From positions 128,079-192,078 of the forward strand of contig NZ_LWLP01000001.1 of assembly GCF_001641125.1 (NCBI RefSeq): a stretch of 64,000 bases of DNA, in the 5' to 3' direction. Shown one piece after another: positions 26,907-33,704 of the stretch (positions within the stretch are counted from its first letter, which is position 1; every line of letters starts with the position of its first letter). The stretch is from Arthrobacter sp. OY3WO11 (GTDB lineage Bacteria > Actinomycetota > Actinomycetes > Actinomycetales > Micrococcaceae). The translations under genes were made by a program, and so were the position numbers. The notes beneath the pieces were generated by a model. That model saw only the letters and a list, made by a program, of their open reading frames with translations, was not told the DNA's origin and made no database searches.

Positions 26907-28136
26907 ATGCGCCCCATGCAGCACTCCAGCAAGCTCCAGAACGTACGGTACGAACTCCGCGGACCCATCCTCCAGGCCGCCAAGGCCATGGAGGCGGAGG
27001 GGCACCGGATCCTCAAGATGAATCTCGGGGATACTGCCCCGTTCGGCCTGGAAACGCCAGAGTCCGTGGTGGTGGACATGATCCACCACCTGCGGGGCGC
27101 CCAGGGGTACAGCGATTCGAAAGGGATCTTCTCCGCGCGTACCGCCATCTCGCAGTACTACCAGACGCGCGGGCTGATGCAGATCGGCGTGGAGGACATC
27201 TTCATCGGCAACGGCGTCAGCGAGCTCATCTCGATGTGCCTGCAGGCTTTCATGGAAAACGGCGACGAGATCCTGGTACCCGCTCCGGATTACCCGCTGT
27301 GGACTGCCGCAGTCACGCTGACCGGTGGCAAGCCGGTGCACTACCTCTGTGACGAGGGGGAGAACTGGTGGCCGGACATGGCCGACGTCGAGGCAAAGAT
27401 CACCAGCCGCACCAAGGGGATTGTGATCATCAACCCCAACAACCCCACGGGCGCCGTGTACCCGCGGCACATCCTGGAGCAGTTCGCAGCTTTGGCCCGG
27501 AAACACCACCTGGTCCTGTTCTCGGACGAGATCTACGAGAAGGTGCTGTACGAGGAGGCCCAGCATATCCACACGGCGGCCGTGGCCGAGGACGTCTGCT
27601 GCCTGACGTTCAGCGGACTGTCCAAGGCGTACCGCATGCCCGGCTACCGGGCCGGCTGGGTTGCCGTCACCGGACCACTCGCCGCCACCGCCGCCTACCG
27701 GGAGGGACTGGAGCTGCTGGCCTCCCTGCGGCTGTGCCCCAACGTTCCGGCCCAGCATGCCATCCAGACCTGCCTTGGCGGCTACCAGAGCATCGACGCC
27801 CTGGTGCGGCCAGGGGGCAGGCTCCGCGAACAGCGCGATCTCGCCTACCAGCTCCTGACCGAGATCCCTGGCGTAACGTGTGTTCCCGCCGCGGGAGCCA
27901 TGTACCTGTTCCCCCGCCTCGATCCGGAGCTCTACCCCATCAGCAGCGACGAGCAGTTCGTCCTGGACCTGCTGAAGGATCAGAAGATCCTCGTCTCGCA
28001 TGGTTCCGCCTTCAACTGGCCCACGCCCGACCACTTCCGGTTTGTGATCCTTCCGTCCGTCCTGGACATCCGCGAGGCCGTGCACCGCATCTCCACCTTC
28101 CTGGCGGCGTACCGCGCCAGTGTGGAACTGCCGTAG
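26907..28136 (+). CDS. alaA: PLP-dependent aminotransferase, AlaA type
   Basis: Fold-type I aminotransferase of about 409 residues, most like AlaA (glutamate-pyruvate aminotransferase). The PLP-lysine is in SGLSKAYRMPGYRAGW; other signatures are NLGDTAPFG, GNGVSELISMCLQA, PDYPLWTAAVTLTGGKPVHY and INPNNPTGAVYP. The start is uncertain: ATG 26907 is chosen, while GTG 26892 and ATG 26916 are in frame and none has a ribosome site, so a leaderless transcript is possible. It is divergent from the organosulfur importer. Confidence 0.88.
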   Translation: MRPMQHSSKLQNVRYELRGPILQAAKAMEAEGHRILKMNLGDTAPFGLETPESVVVDMIHHLRGAQGYSDSKGIFSARTAISQYYQTRGLMQIGVEDIFIGNGVSELISMCLQAFMENGDEILVPAPDYPLWTAAVTLTGGKPVHYLCDEGENWWPDMADVEAKITSRTKGIVIINPNNPTGAVYPRHILEQFAALARKHHLVLFSDEIYEKVLYEEAQHIHTAAVAEDVCCLTFSGLSKAYRMPGYRAGWVAVTGPLAATAAYREGLELLASLRLCPNVPAQHAIQTCLGGYQSIDALVRPGGRLREQRDLAYQLLTEIPGVTCVPAAGAMYLFPRLDPELYPISSDEQFVLDLLKDQKILVSHGSAFNWPTPDHFRFVILPSVLDIREAVHRISTFLAAYRASVELP

Positions 28137-28333
28137 CCTCCTTTGTCCGCGGCCGCCGTCGGGCCTTACCCGCCTGTTCTGCTGTTGAGCCCGGGAACCG
28201 GTGCCGGGGAAACAGCACCGGCGCGAAGAACTAACCCGCGCCTAACCGCGGGGAAACGCGGGTGCAACATTGCCTGGGCACACTGGATTCTGCAGGCAAG
28301 AGCCGGCACCAGCCCCAGCCAGGAGGCCCCGCC

Positions 28334-28570
28334 ATGAAGCAGAAAGCGACACCACATGTGACCCGGGTCCGCGCCCTGGACCAGCTCCACCGCGGCGACG
28401 AGATTGAAGCCCGCCTCTCGGTGGGCCCTTCCTACGACGACGTTGTGATCCGCCGCGGAAGTGTCCAGGAAACCGCTCCGGGCATCGGCGTGGTGTGGAT
28501 CCTGGACCGGCTCACCGGCCTGCGCAAAGCCATCAATACGGACGAGTGCAGCGTCTGGCGGCTCGCCTGA
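28334..28570 (+). CDS. Small hypothetical protein
   Basis: 78-residue protein not recognised. The start is ATG 28334, supported by AGGAGG 8 bases upstream. It is a soluble, charged protein with two likely short beta segments (GDEIEARLSV and GIGVVWILDRLTGLRKAI) and no Cys pair or membrane segment. The strong ribosome site and codon bias support it being real. It stands alone between the aminotransferase and the convergent MoaD-like gene. Confidence 0.65.
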   Translation: MKQKATPHVTRVRALDQLHRGDEIEARLSVGPSYDDVVIRRGSVQETAPGIGVVWILDRLTGLRKAINTDECSVWRLA

Positions 28571-28649
28571 AATTGTCGGGGTCCGCGGCCCGGGTGTAGC
28601 CAGCAAGGGCTGCCCGCCGCACCGGAATCTTCGACTCAGGGGCCGCCGC

Positions 28650-28937
28650 TCAGCCGCCGGCCACCGACTGGATGACCAGCACCTCCTGGCCTGGCGACAC
28701 CTCGGTGTCCAGCCCCTGCAACCGCCGCACCTCGTCCCCGCCGACGTACACATTCACGAAGCGCCGCAGCGCACCGGTCTCGTCACGGAGACGCCGGGCC
28801 AGCACTGCGAAGTCCGAGGTCACCGCATCAAGGAGCTTTCCCACTGTTACAGGCCCGTCGGCAGGCGCAGTCAGGACGGACTGCCCGCCGGCCAGCGGCT
28901 GCAGGACGCTGGGAAGCACCACGCTGATTTCCTGCAT
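28650..28937 (-). CDS. MoaD/ThiS-like ubiquitin-fold protein
   Basis: 95-residue beta-grasp protein that ends in the diagnostic Gly-Gly (SVAGG), the site for activation and thiocarboxylation or conjugation. The core has VTVGKLLDAVTSDFAVLARRL, RRFVNVYVGGDEVRRLQGLDTEV and GQEVLVIQSVAGG. The start is ATG 28937; an in-frame GTG at 28952 overlaps the upstream gene. It starts 7 bases after the BNR-protein stop, so the two form an operon. No MoaE, MoeB or ThiG gene is nearby, so the role (molybdopterin, thiamine or a protein modifier) is open. Confidence 0.8.
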   Translation of the reverse strand: MQEISVVLPSVLQPLAGGQSVLTAPADGPVTVGKLLDAVTSDFAVLARRLRDETGALRRFVNVYVGGDEVRRLQGLDTEVSPGQEVLVIQSVAGG

Positions 28938-28944
28938 GCTGCTC

Positions 28945-30051
28945 TCAGGCACCGGCTATCACGGCCGCCCGGACACAGAGCACATCCGGAAGGTGGGACA
29001 CCACCTCCTGGAACGTCCCGCCTTCGTCCGCACTGGCGTAGACCGAGCCGCCGCGCGTCCCAAAATAGACCCCGGACGGCTCCGCTGTGTCCACGGAGGC
29101 GGCATCGCGCAGGACGCTGTTGTACTCCCCCGTGGGCAGGCCGTTGCTGAGCCTTTGCCAGGTGGACCCGGCGTCGTCCGTGCGGTGGACGGCCAGCTCG
29201 CCGTCCGGCGGAATGCGTTCGCCGTCCGCTTTCAGGGGGATGACCCACGCCGTGCCCTCGCGGCGGGGATGGGTCAGCATCACGAAGCCGAAATCCGCGG
29301 GAAGCCCTTCCGCGATGGAGTTCCAGCTGTCCGCGTTGTCATCCGTGCGGTAAACGCCGTGGTGGTTCTGGGCGTAGAGGCGGCCGTCGACGGCGGCATC
29401 CGCTGCGATCTTGTGGACGCACTGGCCGAACTCCGGATTGGGATCGGGCATGAAGTAGGCCGAAATGCCACGATTGCGCGGCTCCCAGGACGTGCCGCCG
29501 TCGAGAGACCGGTAAACGCCTCCCGTACTCATGGCCACGTGGACCGTTTCCCCGGCCGGATGGACCACGATGGAGTGTGCGGCCGCACCGCCGTAGCCCG
29601 CGCCCCACTCGCTGCGGTGGGGATGGTCCCACAGCCCGCGGTTGAGTTCAAAGTGTTCACCGCCGTCAGTGGATTTCCAGACGGAGATGGGCTCCGCTCC
29701 TGCCCATACAACGCCAGGACGCGCCTCCGCATCCGGATAGATCTGCCAGATGCGCTCCAGCGCGGCACCCGTGTCCTCCGGAAACCTGACGGCGCCCTGC
29801 TCGGGCTCGGACCAGGTGGCGCCCAGGTCATCGGAGTGCGCAACGGTGGGACCCCAATGCTCGCTGCGGACGCCCACCATTATCCGGGTGCGGCCTTCCC
29901 TGGTGTCTATTCCAATGCTGGGGATCTCGCTCATGAGGAAATGCGGGCCGGTGAAAGACCACTGGCGCCTGTCCTGGCTGGTGGCCAGCCAGAGGCCCTT
30001 TTTGGTCCCGATCGCTAAGACAAAACTCTCTGCGGATGCCATGCCCACCAT
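28945..30051 (-). CDS. BNR-repeat (sialidase-like beta-propeller) protein
   Basis: Protein of about 368 residues made of repeated beta-propeller blades with Asp-box-like motifs: SVWKSTDGGEHF, GVYRSLDGGTSWEPRN, GVYRTDDNADSWN, AVHRTDDAGSTWQRL and SVYASADEGGTFQEV. No signal peptide is evident (it starts MVGMASAESFVLAIGTKKGLWLA), so it seems cytoplasmic. Annotation pipelines often label these exo-alpha-sialidases, but sialidase catalytic residues are not apparent. The start is ATG 30051 or 30042. It is co-transcribed with the MoaD/ThiS-like gene. Confidence 0.75.
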   Translation of the reverse strand: MVGMASAESFVLAIGTKKGLWLATSQDRRQWSFTGPHFLMSEIPSIGIDTREGRTRIMVGVRSEHWGPTVAHSDDLGATWSEPEQGAVRFPEDTGAALERIWQIYPDAEARPGVVWAGAEPISVWKSTDGGEHFELNRGLWDHPHRSEWGAGYGGAAAHSIVVHPAGETVHVAMSTGGVYRSLDGGTSWEPRNRGISAYFMPDPNPEFGQCVHKIAADAAVDGRLYAQNHHGVYRTDDNADSWNSIAEGLPADFGFVMLTHPRREGTAWVIPLKADGERIPPDGELAVHRTDDAGSTWQRLSNGLPTGEYNSVLRDAASVDTAEPSGVYFGTRGGSVYASADEGGTFQEVVSHLPDVLCVRAAVIAGA

Positions 30052-30106
30052 GCAACCACCGCGCACTGCGGCCCGCAACGGTTATTTTGTGTCCCGGCCG
30101 GGCTAA

Positions 30107-30307
30107 CTAGTCCACAAATTCCGATTGGGTTTCGATGAAGTCCCAGTCCGCCGGGGTCAGGACGGCCGCCGGATTGTCCGGATGGGGGCCGCCGGCTTCC
30201 GCAATTCCCTGGAGCACTGGAAGGGGCAACTCCTCCGCCCGAAGGTTTTCCCGCAGCCATTCCTTGCTGGCCAGGTCCAGGTCAAGCCACCACATGTAGA
30301 TTTCCAT
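30107..30307 (-). CDS. Small hypothetical protein
   Basis: 66-residue protein not recognised, beginning MEIYMWWLDLDLASKEWLRENL and ending ADWDFIETQSEFVD. ATG 30307 is chosen because AAAGG lies 11 bases upstream; a GTG at 30319 is in frame. It has a high Trp and acidic content and an aromatic N-terminus, with no signal peptide. It precedes the BNR-MoaD pair on the same strand by about 55 bases and may share its promoter. Confidence 0.55.
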   Translation of the reverse strand: MEIYMWWLDLDLASKEWLRENLRAEELPLPVLQGIAEAGGPHPDNPAAVLTPADWDFIETQSEFVD

Positions 30308-30600
30308 GACGTCATGCACCTTTCGTATGTTCCAACGTTAGGCCCGGGCGGATGCGCGGACAAGATACACCCGCGGCGGGCAGGTAGCCAGTGCAGGGAG
30401 TCCCCCAGGGATGCGGGTACCCGCAAGTAACCACATTGGCCGGGCGGTGGAAAAGACGAGTACCCCCTACTCAGGACTGCCTTTAGCCCTCCCCCTAGCC
30501 TGAAAACTCAAGCAAGCTGACCGTGTTGCTGGGGCATTCGGCGCAAGTGCTGGGCCTCCTCTTCATGGTCCGTTTCACACAGCGAACTGGGGAGAAAACA

Positions 30601-31317
30601 ATGAAACGTACCTTTGTGACTTTGGGGGTCGTCGGGCTGGGGCTGCTTGGCGTGACGGCACCGGCCATGGCAGCACCTGAAAGGGTCACCGTCTGCCACA
30701 ATGACGGGGGCAGCTGGTCGCCGCTCGAATTCAACATCAACGGCCTCGAAGGCCACGAACAGCACCCGCTGGACATCATTCCGCCCACGTCCAAGTCGCC
30801 TGGCAAGAACTGGACCGACGCCGGAAAGCTTCTCTACGTCGAAAAATGCGCGGCGTTGCCGCCAGGCGAAACAATGCCGGAGGTGCCGGGCGAGGAGCCC
30901 GTCGACGAGCCCGTCGAGGAGCCTGTCGAGGAGCCGCCGGCTGAAGAGGACCCGGTGGTGGAAACACCGGCCGAAGAGAAGCCGGCCGCGGAAACACCGG
31001 TGGCCGAGACGCCGTCGGCGGAGACACCCGCGCTGACGCCTGCTGCTGAACAGCCCGCCGCAGTCACGGCGGAGGCATCCGGCGTCGTCCCGCAAGCCGC
31101 CGCACCGGCTGCGCCTGCTCCGCAGGCAACCGTCCAGCGGCCGGTCGCCGCCACGGGGGCCACCAGCCACGGCACCAACCAGGGGTACAACGCCCAGACC
31201 GCCGTCGGTGGTTCTGAAAGCACCCCGTCATGGCTGGCCGGACTGGTCGCACTGGCGGCAGCAGGAGCGGCAGTGGCTTTCCGCCGCCGGTCCCGTCCGT
31301 TCACCCCCGCCGGCTGA
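30601..31317 (+). CDS. Secreted, wall-stalk-like protein with C-terminal membrane anchor
   Basis: 238-residue exported protein. The start is ATG 30601 with GGGGAG about 8 bases upstream. A signal peptide ends at PAMAAPE. A short domain follows (residues about 29-85) with VTVCHNDGGSWSPLEFNINGLEGHEQHPLDIIPP, a Cys-His motif seen in many actinobacterial surface proteins. Then comes a Pro/Glu-rich stalk (about 95-150) and a Pro/Ala-rich stretch with VAATG. The end is a hydrophobic helix followed by RRRSRP. This layout suits a sortase substrate, and the sortase gene is next. Confidence 0.75.
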   Translation: MKRTFVTLGVVGLGLLGVTAPAMAAPERVTVCHNDGGSWSPLEFNINGLEGHEQHPLDIIPPTSKSPGKNWTDAGKLLYVEKCAALPPGETMPEVPGEEPVDEPVEEPVEEPPAEEDPVVETPAEEKPAAETPVAETPSAETPALTPAAEQPAAVTAEASGVVPQAAAPAAPAPQATVQRPVAATGATSHGTNQGYNAQTAVGGSESTPSWLAGLVALAAAGAAVAFRRRSRPFTPAG

Positions 31318-31459
31318 CACAGCCAAGAACGGCATAACCGCAGCCCCGGCCCGTGGCTTCGTAAACACGGACCTGGCTGCGGCCCTTGACGGGGAAGGCG
31401 TCCCTCCAGTGCCCGGCGGGGCGCCTTCCCTCTTTTTCGTCGAAGCATCGAGGAGCACC

Positions 31460-32206
31460 ATGGCCAAGGTCCACAGCCCGCAGGCAGCGGACGGGAAGCG
31501 CGTGCGGCGGCGCTGGAACCGTGGGGATCTGGCTATTCTCCTGTGCGGCATCCTGGCGTTCCTGTCCATCACCTTTGGCGGGCAACTGCTGACGCACACC
31601 GCCTCGGATGGCAGCTCGCAGGGGTCATTCACGGCTGTTGAGCCGGTCACCGCCGGCATCCCGCCCAAGGGCCCGGCACCCATCGCGGCAACGGGTACCG
31701 CGGAAGGAACCTCCGCGCCTTTCGACTCCTCCGCCAGTCCAGCTCCGGCTCCCGTGCTGCCCGATGCCGCCGAGCCCCTCCGCATCCGGTACCCGTCCGC
31801 CGGCTTCGACGTCCCCGTCCACCGCCTGGACCTGGACAGCGACGCCCAGGCCAACCAGACCGTCGTGCCGCCCGAAACCAAGGACGGCTACTGGCTGGCG
31901 TCCTTCGGCACCCCCGGCCACGGTTCGGCCAACACCACCTACGTCATCGGCCACAGCTGGGACGGCGCAGAGGCACCCTTCAATCACTTGAGTTCAGCGG
32001 CAACAGTGGGCGACCGGTTCGAGGTGGACACCGCAACCGGCACCATCCCGTACCAGGTGGACACCGTCACCACGTACCTCAAGGCCACCCTCAAGGACAG
32101 CCCCATCTGGGAGATCGTACCCAACCGCCTGATCCTGATCAGCTGCTACACGGAGGACCCGTGGGGAAAAAACGTGGTTGTCACGGCCTCGCCCGCCGTT
32201 CCCTGA
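31460..32206 (+). CDS. Sortase, class F-like
   Basis: Membrane-anchored transpeptidase of 248 residues; ATG 31460 has AGGAG 4 bases upstream. A single N-terminal transmembrane helix (about 24-45) is followed by a Pro/Ala/Ser-rich linker (46-105) and the sortase barrel with catalytic His165 (VIGHSW) and Cys229 (LISCYTEDPW). The usual catalytic Arg after the Cys is not seen; the equivalent WGxN position is Lys237. It follows the stalk protein by 142 bases and presumably anchors it. Class is judged from size and motif order only. Confidence 0.85.
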   Translation: MAKVHSPQAADGKRVRRRWNRGDLAILLCGILAFLSITFGGQLLTHTASDGSSQGSFTAVEPVTAGIPPKGPAPIAATGTAEGTSAPFDSSASPAPAPVLPDAAEPLRIRYPSAGFDVPVHRLDLDSDAQANQTVVPPETKDGYWLASFGTPGHGSANTTYVIGHSWDGAEAPFNHLSSAATVGDRFEVDTATGTIPYQVDTVTTYLKATLKDSPIWEIVPNRLILISCYTEDPWGKNVVVTASPAVP

Positions 32207-32274
32207 CGGCCCGAGAGGGCCCGCTCTCTCCACCCGCCCTATCCAAGAGCATCCACGGAGGCTGAAAATAAGCT

Positions 32275-32793
32275 ATGAGCCCGGAACAGATGAGCAACAA
32301 CTCTCCCCTGGTGGTGGGCATCGCACCCGGACAGCACGCCGAGGTCCTGCAGACCGCCGTCTCACTCGCCTCCCGCCTGGGGACGCGGTTGCTCTGCGCC
32401 CATGTGGACGAGGCCAGCTTCCTGGTGGACTGGGACCCTGCGCGGCCCGCCCACCGGCTCTCCCTGCACCCCGACACGGACGACGCAAACATCGGAGCCG
32501 TGGCACTGGAGCTTAAGTCGGCGATAGAGGCGGCGGTGGCCGGCGTCCCGCCCGGTACCGCAGCCGCGGAATGGACCCTGCAGACCCTGGCCGGGGATCC
32601 CGCCCGCGCCCTCGCCCGGCTCGCAGCCGAAAACGACGCGCCGATGATCATCGTGGGAACCTCTGAGCGTGGCTTCTCCCATCGCCTGGCGGAAGCCCTC
32701 AGCGGGTCCGTGGGTGCCTGGCTCACGCACCACCAAAGCAGGCCTGTCCTCATAGTTCCCTACCGGATGCCGGCCCATGACGACCGGCCGTAA
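32275..32793 (+). CDS. Universal stress protein-like (UspA fold)
   Basis: 172-residue single-domain protein with the Rossmann-like Usp fold. It starts PLVVGIAPGQHAEVLQTAVSLASRLGTRLLCAHV and ends with PMIIVGTSERGFSHRLAEALSGSVGAWLTHHQSRPVLIVPY. The glycine loop is close to the ATP-binding pattern of Usp proteins but not exact, so nucleotide binding is uncertain. The start is ATG 32275 or 32290; GGAGG lies about 14 bases before the first. It could be co-transcribed with the sortase 68 bases upstream. Confidence 0.78.
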   Translation: MSPEQMSNNSPLVVGIAPGQHAEVLQTAVSLASRLGTRLLCAHVDEASFLVDWDPARPAHRLSLHPDTDDANIGAVALELKSAIEAAVAGVPPGTAAAEWTLQTLAGDPARALARLAAENDAPMIIVGTSERGFSHRLAEALSGSVGAWLTHHQSRPVLIVPYRMPAHDDRP

Positions 32794-32906
32794 AACTAAA
32801 GCGAAAGTAGTTATTCGGGGTGCTGGCGGAGCGGACTACCAGCCAGTAAGCTGATTCAAGCAAGACGGGTTCCAGCAGGATGAAACCCGGATATTGCCCA
32901 AAAGCT

Positions 32907-32951
32907 GCTCCGGAGTGCGTATCCCCCAATAACGCACTCCGGAGCTTTTTT
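32907..32951 (+). terminator. Intrinsic terminator after the Usp gene
   Basis: A perfect 14-bp stem (GCTCCGGAGTGCGT at 32907-32920 with 32932-32945) is followed directly by TTTTTT. It insulates the copper operon from upstream transcription. Confidence 0.9.
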
Positions 32952-32985
32952 GTGCCCCGGCAGGCAAACCCGCCCGGATCAGCGC

Positions 32986-33030
32986 ATACCCCCTGGGGGT
33001 ACTTGTGAACATACCCCAAGGGGGTATATG
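32986..33030 (+). promoter_or_regulatory. Copper-operon promoter with two CsoR operators
   Basis: Two GC-cored palindromes match the CsoR operator style: ATACCCCCTGGGGGTA (32986-33001) and ATACCCCAAGGGGGTAT (33011-33027). A -35-like TTGTGA (33003-33008) and a -10 TATATG (33025-33030) are spaced 16 bases, so operator 2 lies between and over them. The ATG at 33039 is about where transcription should begin, so the mRNA is probably leaderless. Confidence 0.8.
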
Positions 33031-33038
33031 GTGTCGTC

Positions 33039-33383
33039 ATGAGCGGAATCGAAGAAGCAGTCAGCGGGCACGCGGCGGACCTGCAGCCGCCCCACGGCTA
33101 TACGGGCAACAAAGAGGCTTACCTCCGGCGGCTCAAGCGCATCGAGGGGCAGGTCCGCGGGATTGCCCGCATGGTGGATGAGGATAAGTACTGCATCGAT
33201 ATCCTCACCCAGGTTGCGGCGGTCACCAAGGCCCTGCACGCCGTCAGCCTTGGCCTGGTGGAAGAGCACATCGGCCACTGCGTAGTGGGCGCCGCCTCTG
33301 AACCCGACCCGGCAGCCCGCGCCGACGCAATCGACGCCAAGGTCAAGGAAGCCGCCGACGCCATCGGCCGGCTGCTTCGCTGA
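33039..33383 (+). CDS. csoR: Copper-sensing repressor CsoR
   Basis: 114-residue all-helical repressor of the CsoR/RcnR family. It contains KEAYLRRLKRIEGQVRGIARMV, which forms the DNA-binding face. The Cu(I) ligands are Cys52 (KYCIDIL), His77 and Cys81 (EEHIGHCV), the pattern that defines copper sensors rather than nickel or formaldehyde sensors. It heads the operon csoR-copZ-copA and is preceded by two palindromic operators, so it should be autoregulated. No ribosome site is present. Confidence 0.92.
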   Translation: MSGIEEAVSGHAADLQPPHGYTGNKEAYLRRLKRIEGQVRGIARMVDEDKYCIDILTQVAAVTKALHAVSLGLVEEHIGHCVVGAASEPDPAARADAIDAKVKEAADAIGRLLR

Positions 33384-33437
33384 CGAATAATGACCAAACC
33401 AGCGCCGGCTACCGCCGGCAAACCTGAAGGAGCAGCC

Positions 33438-33677
33438 ATGAGCACCACTTCCCCCACCACCACACGGGTCAGCGTCTCGGGAATGACCTGCGGCCACTGC
33501 GTTTCGGCAGTCAGCGAGGAACTCGAAGCACTGGCCGGCGTCGAAGAAGTGAGCGTGGAACTGAACGCCGGAGGTATCTCCACGGTGACCATCACCTCCC
33601 GCACGGAACTGTCCCCTTCGGAGATCGGGGAAGCGGTAGCCGAGGCCGGCTACCTCGTCGTCGCCAACGAAGCCTAA
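33438..33677 (+). CDS. copZ: Copper chaperone, HMA domain protein
   Basis: 79-residue heavy-metal-associated domain protein that carries Cu(I) in the cytoplasm to the exporter. The metal-binding motif GMTCGHC gives Cys18 and Cys21. The rest has the expected beta-alpha-beta pattern, with VEEVSVELNAGGISTVTI and a C-terminal EAGYLVV. ATG 33438 has AAGGAG 6 bases upstream. It lies between csoR and copA with short gaps. Confidence 0.92.
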   Translation: MSTTSPTTTRVSVSGMTCGHCVSAVSEELEALAGVEEVSVELNAGGISTVTITSRTELSPSEIGEAVAEAGYLVVANEA

Positions 33678-33704
33678 AACCGTCACTGAAGCAGGGAAGC
33701 CCCA

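Noticed and set aside
28945..30051. A true sialidase
   Set aside because: Asp-box repeats are present, but there is no signal peptide and the catalytic Arg triad, Tyr and Glu of sialidases could not be placed.
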